DNA of 64,000 bases, from the NCBI GenBank assembly GCA_015067795.1, contig SVLU01000004.1, positions 1 to 64,000 on the forward strand. The letters run 5' to 3'. The DNA is from Oscillospiraceae bacterium (lineage in GTDB: Bacteria > Bacillota > Clostridia > Oscillospirales > Oscillospiraceae). The notes beneath the pieces are model-generated. The model was given only the letters and a program-made list of their open reading frames with translations, had not been told where the DNA came from and did no database searches. Shown here in pieces: positions 23,855-33,062 of the stretch; the stretch's first letter is position 1; every line of letters begins with the position of its first letter. Both the position numbers and the translations under genes were made by a program.

Positions 23855-26182
23855 CTATGGTCTGTCCTCCATATACAGCACCAAAACCGTTTTGTCATCC
23901 TCGCAGCCTGACCTTGAGGCGGCAATGGATATGATCTCCCTTGCAAGCTCCTTGGAGCTTGTGCCCTCGTAGCCTGCGATCAGGGCCCTGAGCCAGCCGT
24001 CATCGTCACCTGCAGTAACACCGTCGCTGACGATAACGGCAAAGGACTCGGGCTCAAGCTTCATCTTAACATAGTCGGGTGACTCGCCGGGAGCACAGCC
24101 CAGGCCTGCGGATAAGCTTCGGCTGGCGAGCCTCTTGACTATGTTCCCCTTGCGGACGTAGGAGGGAGCGGCACCGAACTTATAAAGCCTTGCTTCTCCT
24201 GAAAACATATCGACACACATCAGGTCAACGGTGGCACACATGGTATCGGTCTCGTTTTTCAGGAGCATAAGATCATTGAGAATACGCAGAGAGGTCTCAG
24301 GCGGCACTCCGGCCCTCAGAAAACGCTCTAAAATCCTGATTGCACTTTCACTGCAAACCGCAGCATCCGTGCCTGTGCCCATGCCATCGGACAGGAGAAT
24401 ATTCAAAACTCCGTCATCGGTCTTAAAGTACGTCCCCCTGTCACCGCTTACAGGCTGTCCCTTTTTCTTAAGGGCGGCTATCCCCACCGAAACCGCCAGA
24501 GGTTCAGCCTCCAAAAGCAGTATCTTATTATCCTGCCGGGCCCGACTGCCTGTGCAGAGCCGTGTCCCCAATACAGCCGACAGCTTTTCCAGATAGTCCC
24601 GCTCCTGCCGAAGTGCCGCAATTCCGTCACCGTATATCTCAGCCCTGAGCCTTCCCCCGCGGTCACGGAATACAGCCGCATTTGCCTCAATGTTGATGCC
24701 TGCAAGATAACGCTTCAGCTTCTGCTCCAGCTCCGGCTCAAAGGTCAGCTCACCGCCAAGCTCACCGGCAAGGCTTTTAAGAACAGCGGAAATATCGGCG
24801 TACTGGTTGTATACCGCACCGCGTTTTTCCCGAAGCCTGCTGGTGTACTGACGACGGTACAGCATCATCCGCAGCTCCTGATTGATAGCAGCCGTCAGCT
24901 CCCTGAGATAAGGACAGGTCTCCGCAAAGCTCATGGGAAAATCAGACACGGTAACGCTTCCCTTTGAAAGCATCCTGGGTGTAACAGCCTCCATTACCCC
25001 CACGGTACGGTCCACTTCACGCTCCCAGCACCGACCCACATCGGGACACAGGCGGCACACCGCATCAGCCGCCTTGTCGAATACTCCGGCGGTTTCGCTG
25101 CCCGGTTCAGTCTGTGTGGTGGTCTGAACGGAATCGTAAAGCTCTCCAAAGGCAAGTGCCATCTGCTCAACACGGTTCTTGGTGTACTCCCTTGCCTTTA
25201 TCGCACCGCATCCGGAAACCTGCAGGGGGAACATTGTTCTCACCCTTGCCGCCACAAAATCCGGAAGAACAAGGAAAACAACACCTGCAATAAAGCACTC
25301 GTAAAGAAGAGCTCCGGAGCCGTCAAGCCACAAGACAAACACCGTACAGGCAAGAACAAAGCTCAAAGCACATACAAGCCGCCCCTTTTTTCCCAGAAAG
25401 CCTGAGATCAGACCTGCCGCACCCAGGGCGGCAGAGAAATAAATCTCAAAGCCCATGCCGATATCCAGCATAAAGCCAAGACACGCACCCAAAGCACAGC
25501 CGATGCTTCCACCGCATTTGAGAGCCGTAAGCATCAGAAACAGAACAGCAATTATTCTTCCCACGGAGATAAGACCAAAGATTTCTACACGCTGAATGGC
25601 TATGCAAACCACACTCATCATAACTATGGCACAGACCGAAAGGGTTGTGTCGGTCAAACGTTCCTTTTCCTCCTTTTTGAGGAATGCCGTTCCAAACACC
25701 ATTGCCGATGCACCGCCGATGATGGTTTCGGTTGCCTGAAGCAGTATGTTCTGATAGGTCCAGTTGTCCGATATGTAAATAAAGCCTATTCCCGCCATGA
25801 AGGTGACCGTGGCTAAGGCAGGGAACAACCGGTGCTTTGCAAAATCCGTTTCCCGAAGTATGGCAGAGGAGGAAAAAATGAGAACCGATATCCCCATATA
25901 CTTCATCGCCCAGTCAAATGGGTCAAAGGAAATATGTCCAAGCATTACGCCGATAAGCACTAAAAGCCCGTTTACGCTGCCTCCTGCGGCGGCTGTTACG
26001 GCAGCCCCAAAGGGCTTGTACCCTCCGAAGATGCCTGCACAGGAAAAGACAAAGCCAATCGTCAGATGCAATGCCCCTGCGGCAATCCTTGTGACCTCAT
26101 CCTTTCCCACCGCTTTCCGCAGCTTCCATTCACGACTCCGCCAGGAACGTGAAACACGCTGTACCATATCATTGACCGTCAT
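23855..26182 (-). CDS. spoIIE: Stage II sporulation protein E, PP2C-type serine phosphatase
   Basis: The protein has 775 residues from the ATG that gives MTVNDMVQRVSR; upstream in-frame codons lie in the promoter region. About ten membrane helices occupy residues 40-330, then a regulatory region, then a PP2C phosphatase domain (residues 560-775) with the metal ligands in ILLSDGMGTG and IVSDGVTAGD, and the closing SGCEDDKTVLVLYM. SpoIIE dephosphorylates SpoIIAA to activate sigma-F in the forespore. Its presence suggests spore formation or a recent sporulating ancestor. Confidence 0.95.
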   Translation of the reverse strand: MTVNDMVQRVSRSWRSREWKLRKAVGKDEVTRIAAGALHLTIGFVFSCAGIFGGYKPFGAAVTAAAGGSVNGLLVLIGVMLGHISFDPFDWAMKYMGISVLIFSSSAILRETDFAKHRLFPALATVTFMAGIGFIYISDNWTYQNILLQATETIIGGASAMVFGTAFLKKEEKERLTDTTLSVCAIVMMSVVCIAIQRVEIFGLISVGRIIAVLFLMLTALKCGGSIGCALGACLGFMLDIGMGFEIYFSAALGAAGLISGFLGKKGRLVCALSFVLACTVFVLWLDGSGALLYECFIAGVVFLVLPDFVAARVRTMFPLQVSGCGAIKAREYTKNRVEQMALAFGELYDSVQTTTQTEPGSETAGVFDKAADAVCRLCPDVGRCWEREVDRTVGVMEAVTPRMLSKGSVTVSDFPMSFAETCPYLRELTAAINQELRMMLYRRQYTSRLREKRGAVYNQYADISAVLKSLAGELGGELTFEPELEQKLKRYLAGINIEANAAVFRDRGGRLRAEIYGDGIAALRQERDYLEKLSAVLGTRLCTGSRARQDNKILLLEAEPLAVSVGIAALKKKGQPVSGDRGTYFKTDDGVLNILLSDGMGTGTDAAVCSESAIRILERFLRAGVPPETSLRILNDLMLLKNETDTMCATVDLMCVDMFSGEARLYKFGAAPSYVRKGNIVKRLASRSLSAGLGCAPGESPDYVKMKLEPESFAVIVSDGVTAGDDDGWLRALIAGYEGTSSKELAREIISIAASRSGCEDDKTVLVLYMEDRP

Positions 26183-26323
26183 GGTATATTCGCCCCTTTT
26201 TCGCATATAATTACATTTACATTGTAATTGCTTACATATAAAAAATACGTCAAAGGACGCTGTAATATCCGGTCGGGAAATTTTGGAAAATGGCAGTTGC
26301 ATTTATCCGAAAAATCTTACGCC

Positions 26324-26352
26324 TTGACACATACCCCCCAGGGGTATATAAT
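26324..26352 (+). promoter_or_regulatory. Copper operon promoter with CsoR operator in the spacer
   Basis: TTGACA at 26324 and TATAAT at 26347 are exactly 17 bases apart. The spacer is filled by the pseudo-palindrome ATACCCCCCAGGGGTAT (26331-26347), which fits the CsoR-type operator pattern of A/T-rich ends around a G/C core. A bound repressor would block RNA polymerase, and Cu(I) would release it. Confidence 0.9.
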
Positions 26353-26385
26353 AAGCTCATTAACAAATAGAAAGAGCTGATCTGA

Positions 26386-26688
26386 ATGGAACATAAAGAC
26401 TGCGGCTGTCGAATTAAGGAAGTACCACGAAGCGAGGAAACCGTACGTCAGCTTGAAAACCGCCTTAACCGAATGATCGGTCAGCTTGGCGGAATAAAGA
26501 AGATGATAGCCGAAAACCGCTATTGCGGCGATATTCTGACGCAGGTATCCGCCGTGGAAAGTGCACTTCAGGGCTTCGGATATATGATACTCCGTGAACA
26601 CATGGAAACCTGCGTCAGCGACGGCATCAAAAACGGCAATACGGAAATTATCGGAGAAGTAGTTGATCTTATCAAAAAACTGAAGTAG
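26386..26688 (+). CDS. csoR: CsoR-family copper-sensing repressor
   Basis: The protein has 100 residues. The all-helical DUF156 fold is clear (NRLNRMIGQLGGIKKMIAEN), and the three Cu(I) ligands are present: Cys in NRYCGDIL, then His and Cys in REHMETCV. Together these distinguish CsoR from RcnR or FrmR types. The N-terminus has an extra CGC. It represses its own operon through the operator overlapping the promoter 34 bases upstream, and is followed directly by copA. Confidence 0.95.
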   Translation: MEHKDCGCRIKEVPRSEETVRQLENRLNRMIGQLGGIKKMIAENRYCGDILTQVSAVESALQGFGYMILREHMETCVSDGIKNGNTEIIGEVVDLIKKLK

Positions 26689-26697
26689 GTGATAAAT

Positions 26698-29271
26698 TTG
26701 AAGAAAGAAAAGTTTGACATTACCGGCATGACCTGTGCGGCGTGTCAGGCAAACGTTGAAAAGTGTGTGCTGAAGCTTGATGGCATTGAGAATGTTAACG
26801 TCAGTCTTCTGGCAAATCAGATGACCGTTGACTTTGACGATACCAAAATCTCCCCTGATGAAATTGTAAACGCTGTTACAGGCATCGGTTACGGTGCGGA
26901 GGTTTCCGGAAAGGCTAAAACCGCCGTCGGCGGAAGCGGCTTTAAAAGCGAATGGCACAAGCGTCAGGAAAAGGCCAAGAGTGCAAGGAACAAGCTGAAG
27001 CGTAAGCTTATAGCTTCGGTTATTCTTCTCATTCCTCTCATGTACATCGCAATGGGTCATATGATGGGGCTTCCTGTTCCTTCGATCTTCGTTGGTGTGG
27101 AAAATGCTCTGACAGGTGCGTTTACACAGCTTTTACTTACAATTACCATAGTTATAATTAACAGCCACTACTTTACCACAGGCTTCAAAGCCCTTTGGAA
27201 ACGTTCACCGAATATGGACTCTCTGGTGGCTATCGGCTCATCGGCAGCTTTGATTTACGGTATTTTCGCAATCTACCGCATGGCATACGGTCTTGGTCAC
27301 GGTGATATGGCCATTGTGGAGCATTATCTCCATCAGCTGTACTTTGAATCAAGTGCCATGATCGTAACTCTCGTTGACATCGGCAAATTCCTCGAGGCAG
27401 GCTCAAAGGCAAAGACCTCCGATGCTCTCGGCAAGCTCGTTGAGCTTGCACCGAAAACAGCCGTGGTTATCCGCGACGGCGTTGAACGCACCATTCCCGC
27501 GGAGCAGGTTGTGGAGGGTGACATAGTTGTTATCCGTCCCGGCGAAAGTCTCCCTGTTGACGGTATCGTCCTCGAGGGTCGGGGCTATGTGGATCAGTCT
27601 GCAATTACAGGTGAAAGCATCCCTGTTGAAAAGACCTCAGGGGAGCAGGTTATCTCCGCAACCATAAACAGGAACGGTACATTTAAATATAAGGCATCCA
27701 GAGTCGGTGATGACACCACACTTGCTCAGATTATCCGGCTTGTGGACGAGGCAGGCAGCACCAAGGCCCCTATTGCAAGAATGGCTGACAAGGTCAGCGG
27801 TGTGTTCGTGCCAATAGTAATCGGAATTGCAATTCTTTCCATCATCGTATGGGTACTTGCAGGCAACGGATTTGAGTTTGCTCTTTCCTGCGGCATCTCC
27901 GTTTTAGTTATCTCCTGCCCCTGTGCATTGGGACTGGCAACCCCGGTTGCAATCATGGTTGGCACAGGCAAGGCGGCTGAATACGGTATTCTCATCAAAT
28001 CAGCAGAAAGTCTTGAAAATCTCCACTCCGTTGATACCATTGTTCTGGACAAGACCGGTACAATAACAGCAGGTCATCCATCTGTAACCGACATAATCGT
28101 ATTTGAAAAGGGACTTTCCGAAAAGGCTTTCCTTACCGCGGCGGCAGCGGTTGAAGCGGGCAGTGAGCATCCTCTGGGTGAAGCTGTGGTTGAAAAGGCG
28201 GCAAGCCTCGGTATAACAGCTCCAAAGGCCGTGAACTTCAGTGCGGAAGCAGGCCGCGGCGTTTACGCCGAGCTTAATGGAGATAAGTATATAGCAGGTA
28301 ATTCAGCTTTCATAAAGGAACGCGGTGTTCCTCAGAACGAAAACCTTGAAAAATCAATAAACGATCTGGCATCTCAGGGCAAAACCCCTCTGATTTTCGC
28401 AAAAAACGGCAAGGTCATCGGCATCATCGCCGTTGCTGATACCGTTCGTGACACAAGCATACAGGCGATCGAGGGCTTCAAAAGGCTTGGACTTCGTGTT
28501 GTGATGCTGACAGGTGACAACAAGGTAACGGCGGAGGCTATCAGAAAACAGCTTAACATTGAAGAAGCAATCTCCGACGTTCTTCCGGGCGAAAAGGAAG
28601 CCTGCATCCGCAGGCTCATGGAGGAAGGACACAAGGTTGCAATGGTTGGTGACGGCATCAATGACGCTCCCGCTCTCACAAGAGCCGATATCGGTATTGC
28701 CATCGGTGCAGGTGCTGACATTGCCATTGATGCGGCGGATATTGTACTTATGAAGGATTCCCTGCTTGACGTTGTTACAGCCATCGAACTAAGCCATTCT
28801 GTTATCAAAAACATTCACATGAACCTGTTCTGGGCATTTTTCTATAACGTATTGGGTATCCCTCTTGCGGCAGGTGTTCTCTATCCGGCCTTCGGTCTGA
28901 CCCTCAGCCCGATGATCGGCTCTGCGGCAATGAGCCTCAGCTCCGTCAGCGTTGTGACCAACGCCCTCAGACTCAGATGGTTTAAGCCAAAGAATGTTGT
29001 TCATGAAACCCAGTCAAATATCGGGGAGGAACTTCCCCTTGAAACGAAAGGAAACGATACTATGAAAAAGACTCTTATCATTGAAGGCATGATGTGTATG
29101 CATTGTCAGAGACACGTTACAAACGCTCTGCAGGCTGTTGAAGGCGTGGAAGATGTTGTGGTTGACCTGGAGGCCAAGAGTGCTGTGGTCACACTCGCAT
29201 CCGACGTTGCAGACGAAGTTCTGGCCGCGGCGGTTACCGAACAGGGATATACAGTTGTAAGCGTGGATTAA
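26698..29271 (+). CDS. copA: Copper-exporting P1B-type ATPase with N- and C-terminal heavy-metal domains
   Basis: The likely start is TTG at 26698, six bases after AGGTG; a GTG at 26689 is in frame but lacks an RBS. Numbering from the GTG: HMA domain with GMTCAACQ (13-20), TGES (307-310), the copper-translocation motif CPCALGLATP (410-419), the phosphorylated Asp in DKTGT (454), GDGINDAPAL near 656, and eight membrane helices. The protein exports Cu(I) using ATP. After the last helices a linker leads to a second HMA domain (IEGMMCMHCQRHV), unusual at this end. An internal start there could give a separate chaperone. Confidence 0.95.
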   Translation: MKKEKFDITGMTCAACQANVEKCVLKLDGIENVNVSLLANQMTVDFDDTKISPDEIVNAVTGIGYGAEVSGKAKTAVGGSGFKSEWHKRQEKAKSARNKLKRKLIASVILLIPLMYIAMGHMMGLPVPSIFVGVENALTGAFTQLLLTITIVIINSHYFTTGFKALWKRSPNMDSLVAIGSSAALIYGIFAIYRMAYGLGHGDMAIVEHYLHQLYFESSAMIVTLVDIGKFLEAGSKAKTSDALGKLVELAPKTAVVIRDGVERTIPAEQVVEGDIVVIRPGESLPVDGIVLEGRGYVDQSAITGESIPVEKTSGEQVISATINRNGTFKYKASRVGDDTTLAQIIRLVDEAGSTKAPIARMADKVSGVFVPIVIGIAILSIIVWVLAGNGFEFALSCGISVLVISCPCALGLATPVAIMVGTGKAAEYGILIKSAESLENLHSVDTIVLDKTGTITAGHPSVTDIIVFEKGLSEKAFLTAAAAVEAGSEHPLGEAVVEKAASLGITAPKAVNFSAEAGRGVYAELNGDKYIAGNSAFIKERGVPQNENLEKSINDLASQGKTPLIFAKNGKVIGIIAVADTVRDTSIQAIEGFKRLGLRVVMLTGDNKVTAEAIRKQLNIEEAISDVLPGEKEACIRRLMEEGHKVAMVGDGINDAPALTRADIGIAIGAGADIAIDAADIVLMKDSLLDVVTAIELSHSVIKNIHMNLFWAFFYNVLGIPLAAGVLYPAFGLTLSPMIGSAAMSLSSVSVVTNALRLRWFKPKNVVHETQSNIGEELPLETKGNDTMKKTLIIEGMMCMHCQRHVTNALQAVEGVEDVVVDLEAKSAVVTLASDVADEVLAAAVTEQGYTVVSVD
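29062..29271 (+). CDS. Possible internal in-frame translation start giving a CopZ-like copper chaperone
   Basis: Inside the 3' end of copA, AAAGGA followed nine bases later by ATG gives a 69-residue product beginning MKKTLIIEGMMCMHCQRHV. This is a complete CopZ-like domain with the CxxC Cu(I) site, and it begins exactly at the domain boundary. It looks like an ancestral copZ gene fused to copA, or an overlapping gene still translated on its own. Separate production is inference. Confidence 0.5.
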   Translation: MKKTLIIEGMMCMHCQRHVTNALQAVEGVEDVVVDLEAKSAVVTLASDVADEVLAAAVTEQGYTVVSVD

Positions 29272-29291
29272 TTCGCAAACAGAACATATAA

Positions 29292-29330
29292 AAATCCGAC
29301 CTATGCTCACTGTCATAGGTCGGATTTAGT
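29292..29330 (+). terminator. Terminator of the copper operon
   Basis: A 14-base perfect stem (AAATCCGACCTATG / CATAGGTCGGATTT) with an 8-base loop, 20 bases after the copA stop. Confidence 0.85.
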
Positions 29331-29374
29331 TTGTCTGAAAAGTTTACATTTTATTACCCGCTGCAACCGCAAAA

Positions 29375-29960
29375 CCCTCTCCATCACCTTCGGTGACACC
29401 TCTCCCACTGGGAGAGGCAGGAGAAGCAGAGCAGTTCCCCCTCATGTCATTCCGGGCAAAGCAGTCCCTCTCCAGTCATTCCGAGGAGCGAAGCGACGTG
29501 GGAATCTTATCTAAAATAGTTGAAGAAAATATACGTTCTTGAATACTTTTACTTCAAAACAGATTTTTGGGTTTTATCGCCTCCGGGTTGGGCGGGTACT
29601 TTCTTTCGGAAGAAAGCTGCGTAGGGACACCCGTCCTCGGGTGTCCGCAGACTGCACCGATTATTATAAAATCGGTCTTGTCTTCAATGTGAAGCCTTTA
29701 TCATTTGCCGCAACCGTAGGGTTCGGCGCTTGCGACGAACCGCATATTTTTGAATAATCTTACTGCAATACATATTTTTTGGTTTTATCGCCTTCGCGGC
29801 GGGCGGTCACTTTCTTTCGGAAGAAAGCTGCGTAGGAACACATCTCGGGGTGTCTGCAAACCGCACCCCTGGTTCTCTCTCTGGGAGAGCTGTCAGCGTA
29901 AGCTTACTGAGAGGGTCAGCAATTCTGCATTTTGAATTACGAATTATGCATTATATAAAC
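29375..29960. repeat. Dense cluster of interspersed repeats, mostly inverted copies
   Basis: In order: a family E half (CTCTCCATCACCTTCGGTGA, 29375-29420), an inverted family D unit (29450-29515), inverted B and A fragments (29570-29655, with GGACACCCGTCCTCGGGTGTCC), an inverted family C (AACCGTAGGGTTCGGCGCTT, near 29712), a second inverted B fragment (29775-29835), and another family E half (29870-29915). The 700 bases between copA and the acyltransferase gene hold no supported gene. Confidence 0.8.
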
Positions 29961-29976
29961 CGCCTCTGCGGCTTTC

Positions 29977-31224
29977 CTAATTTGCAGTGGTTTTTGCCTT
30001 TTCAGCTTCCATCACATACATCTCCTCAACCGCAAGAGAGATTTTTGTAACAGAGAATTCCTCACACTGAGGATATACATAGAAGGTCTCGCTTGTAGTG
30101 CTGATACCCACACAGTCCTGGCCGCAGCCCTTGTAGTCATACTCTATCTGGCAGGAATACAGGGATACAACCGGCTTCTCAACCTTGAACTTTTCACCCT
30201 CAAATTCACCCTCAAGGGTCAAGCCGTTATAGTCATGGCGAAGCGTGCCATTGCCGATGTCCACATATCCCCTGGAATTCGGCAGAAACTCAATACGAAC
30301 CGGTGAGTCGAAGTGATATTTGCCGGCGCGAACCTCCGCTCTGACGTTTTTCCGTTCCCATTCGTACCAATCCGGGATATGGCTGAATTCCGTTTCGCCT
30401 GACCTTGCCTTAAGCTCGCCAAGCTCCGTCATCTCCCATTCTCTTCCGCAATGAGTGCAGCGGAGAGTTGAACCCTCGGATGTCATCTTATACTCAGTAC
30501 CACAGCCTGGACACTGATACAGAACTCTGTGTAAGCCTTCCGCTCTTGTAGGCAGCTTTATACGCTTCTTTTTCTTCTTCTGCCATGCAAAATCGTCGTA
30601 AACGAATGCCTCACGAATTCTTTCGTTTATCTCCTGAGGCTTCATACTTCTGACTTCCTCAGCCGTCAGAATGCAGGTCATCTCAGCGGTAATGCCAAAA
30701 AGCTTTCTGTCACCGATGTTCCAGAAGGGTGAATTAACATGAACGCCATTGCTGATAAGCACCACAACAGGGACCTTCAGCAGCTTTACAAGCTTGCCGA
30801 GAGAATCGGGAAGTACGGTGGGAGTACCGCAGAGGGTATATCTTGCCTCGGGATACATTATCGCAATGCGGCCCATGTCAACAACACGCTTCAGCTGACG
30901 GACAAGCTTTATATCGCTGTTAAAGCGTCTTGTGGGGAATGCACCTGCCGCCTTAACCAGCTCTTCGCGGCCAACAAAGGCGTTGACAGCCGCAACATAG
31001 TTGCATCTTCGCGGGAATACAAAGGATTCCGCTATGCGGAAGTCGATGAATGCGTTATGGTTGCACAGCATCAGATAGGGCGGTTTGATCCCTTTCATGT
31101 TTACTTTTTTCTTTCTGAGTCCGTGTTTCCACAGATGCGGAAATGTGTAGAGCCATAACAGCGGAAACAGGCGCTGCTTTGCCGGAATTTCGCTCATATC
31201 CATTCGCTCAAATCTGTCAAGCAA
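29977..31224 (-). CDS. PlsC-like acyltransferase with zinc ribbon
   Basis: The protein has 415 residues, probably from the TTG at 31224, which follows AAAGGAGAAAAGG; an ATG at 31200 is an alternative. The acyltransferase HX4D motif is LCNHNAFIDF (near 55) and the later block is IMYPEARYT, as in 1-acyl-glycerol-3-phosphate acyltransferases. After residue 220 comes a zinc ribbon (CPGCGTEYKM ... CTHCGREW) and then a beta-rich C-terminal region with no known domain. The enzyme would acylate a lysophospholipid or related acceptor at the membrane. The zinc ribbon and tail make the exact substrate uncertain. Confidence 0.85.
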   Translation of the reverse strand: MLDRFERMDMSEIPAKQRLFPLLWLYTFPHLWKHGLRKKKVNMKGIKPPYLMLCNHNAFIDFRIAESFVFPRRCNYVAAVNAFVGREELVKAAGAFPTRRFNSDIKLVRQLKRVVDMGRIAIMYPEARYTLCGTPTVLPDSLGKLVKLLKVPVVVLISNGVHVNSPFWNIGDRKLFGITAEMTCILTAEEVRSMKPQEINERIREAFVYDDFAWQKKKKKRIKLPTRAEGLHRVLYQCPGCGTEYKMTSEGSTLRCTHCGREWEMTELGELKARSGETEFSHIPDWYEWERKNVRAEVRAGKYHFDSPVRIEFLPNSRGYVDIGNGTLRHDYNGLTLEGEFEGEKFKVEKPVVSLYSCQIEYDYKGCGQDCVGISTTSETFYVYPQCEEFSVTKISLAVEEMYVMEAEKAKTTAN

Positions 31225-31528
31225 TTTCCTTTTCTCCTTTGATTGTTTGAAATAGGACTATTGTAGTGCCAAAATTATCGCTTGTCAACCAATAGAATGT
31301 TACAATTCCGAATAAGCCGTAATTGTAAAGTCTATTTTAAGGTTAGCGTGCTGAATTAGCCACTTTCAGCAGTTCATTACAGGGGATAAGAACTTGCTTC
31401 TGCCGGATTTTCACTCAATTCCGCACAGCAGTTTTAAATGTGCTGACGAACTGTTTGCGTGAAATCATATCTCAAATACCCATCCTTCCGATAAAATCCA
31501 AATATTCTGCAATTTACATATATTTAAT

Positions 31529-31557
31529 TTGCATTTTATGCCCGCTTGTTATATAAT
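31529..31557 (+). promoter_or_regulatory. Promoter of purB-purA
   Basis: TTGCAT, 17 bases, TATAAT. It lies downstream of an in-frame ATG at 31529, which rules that codon out as the purB start. The remaining 31225-31528 is AT-rich and shows nothing further. Confidence 0.75.
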
Positions 31558-31585
31558 GCAAGGTAGTATAATTAGGAGGCTTCAA

Positions 31586-33019
31586 ATGACAAACGTATAC
31601 GAAAACCCTCTCTGCACTCGTTATGCAAGCACCGAAATGAAGCATATCTTCTCCGCTGACTGCAAGTTCCAGACATGGCGTAAGCTGTGGATCGCTCTTG
31701 CGGAGAGTGAAAAAGAACTGGGCTTACCTATTACTGATGAGCAGATTGCAGAGCTGAAAGCCCACATTACCGACATTGACTATGCAAAGGCCGCTGAATA
31801 TGAGTCCAAGCTCCGTCACGACGTTATGGCTCATGTAAAGACCTATGGCGATTGCTGCCCTAACGCTAAGGGTATCATCCATCTTGGTGCCACCTCCTGC
31901 TACGTTGGTGACAACACAGATATTATTATCATGAGACAGGCTCTTCTCAGAATCAGAAAGCTCCTTGTTAACTGCATTGCGGCTGTTTCCGAATTCGCTG
32001 AGAAGCACAAGAATGTCCCGACTCTGGCTTACACCCATTTCCAGGCAGCTCAGCCTACCACAATGGGCAAGCGTGCAACACTCTGGCTCCAGGACCTTAT
32101 CTTCGACCTTGAACAGCTTGATTTCCAGATAAAGAGCCTTAAGCTTCTTGGCTGTAAGGGTACTACCGGCACAGCGGCAAGCTTCCTTGCTCTCTTTGAC
32201 GGTGACCATGAAAAGACAAAGCAGCTTGAAAAGCTTATTGCAAATAAGATGGGCTTCGAGGCTTGCTATCCTGTTTCCGGTCAGACCTATACCCGTAAGG
32301 TGGACTTTAACGTTCTTTCTGCTCTCTGTGAGATCGCTCAGAGTGCGGCAAAGTTCTCCAACGATATCCGCCTTCTCTCCCATCTGAAGGAATTTGACGA
32401 GCCATTTGAAAGCGGTCAGATCGGCTCCTCCGCTATGGCTTACAAGCGTAACCCAATGAGAAGTGAACGTATCGCTTCTCTTGCAAGATACGTCATGGTT
32501 GACACATTGAACCCGGCTATCACAGCAGCGACTCAGTGGCTGGAACGCACACTGGATGACTCCGCAAATAAGCGCATCTCCATCCCTGAAGCATTCTTAG
32601 CTGTTGATGCTATCCTGTCCCTGTACATCAATATCGTAAAGGGCGGCACAGTTTATCCAAACATGATGAAGCGCCATCTTATGGAAGAACTGCCATTTAT
32701 TGCAACTGAAAATATCATGATGTACTGCGTAAAGTATAAAAACGGCGACCGTCAGGCTCTCCATGAAGCTATCCGTATCCACTCTGTGGACACAGCCAAG
32801 CAGATAAAGCTCCACGGCTGTGAAAACGATCTTCTGGACAGAATTCTTGCTGACCCTGCTTTTGGTCTTACAAAGGAAGAGCTTGATGAGATAATCGCTC
32901 CTGAAAAGTTCATCGGACGTTCCGTTGAACAGACAGAAGAATTCCTGAATGAATTTGCCTATCCTGTTCTTGAAGCAAACAAGGACGTAATGGGCGTTGA
33001 TGTATCTATAAAAGTTTAA
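31586..33019 (+). CDS. purB: Adenylosuccinate lyase
   Basis: The protein has 477 residues from the ATG at 31586, which follows AGGAGG. The fumarase/aspartase superfamily signature GSSAMAYKRNPMRSE (near residue 292) holds the catalytic Ser loop; the conserved TAYTHFQ-like segment reads TLAYTHFQAAQPTTMGKRA and HLGATSCYVGDN lies earlier. It splits adenylosuccinate to AMP and fumarate and also acts on SAICAR. It lies 43 bases upstream of purA, so the two consecutive AMP-branch enzymes share one transcript and terminator. Confidence 0.97.
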   Translation: MTNVYENPLCTRYASTEMKHIFSADCKFQTWRKLWIALAESEKELGLPITDEQIAELKAHITDIDYAKAAEYESKLRHDVMAHVKTYGDCCPNAKGIIHLGATSCYVGDNTDIIIMRQALLRIRKLLVNCIAAVSEFAEKHKNVPTLAYTHFQAAQPTTMGKRATLWLQDLIFDLEQLDFQIKSLKLLGCKGTTGTAASFLALFDGDHEKTKQLEKLIANKMGFEACYPVSGQTYTRKVDFNVLSALCEIAQSAAKFSNDIRLLSHLKEFDEPFESGQIGSSAMAYKRNPMRSERIASLARYVMVDTLNPAITAATQWLERTLDDSANKRISIPEAFLAVDAILSLYINIVKGGTVYPNMMKRHLMEELPFIATENIMMYCVKYKNGDRQALHEAIRIHSVDTAKQIKLHGCENDLLDRILADPAFGLTKEELDEIIAPEKFIGRSVEQTEEFLNEFAYPVLEANKDVMGVDVSIKV

Positions 33020-33062
33020 TTATTGATTAATTGCCAAAAACGGCAGAATGGAGTAAATCACT

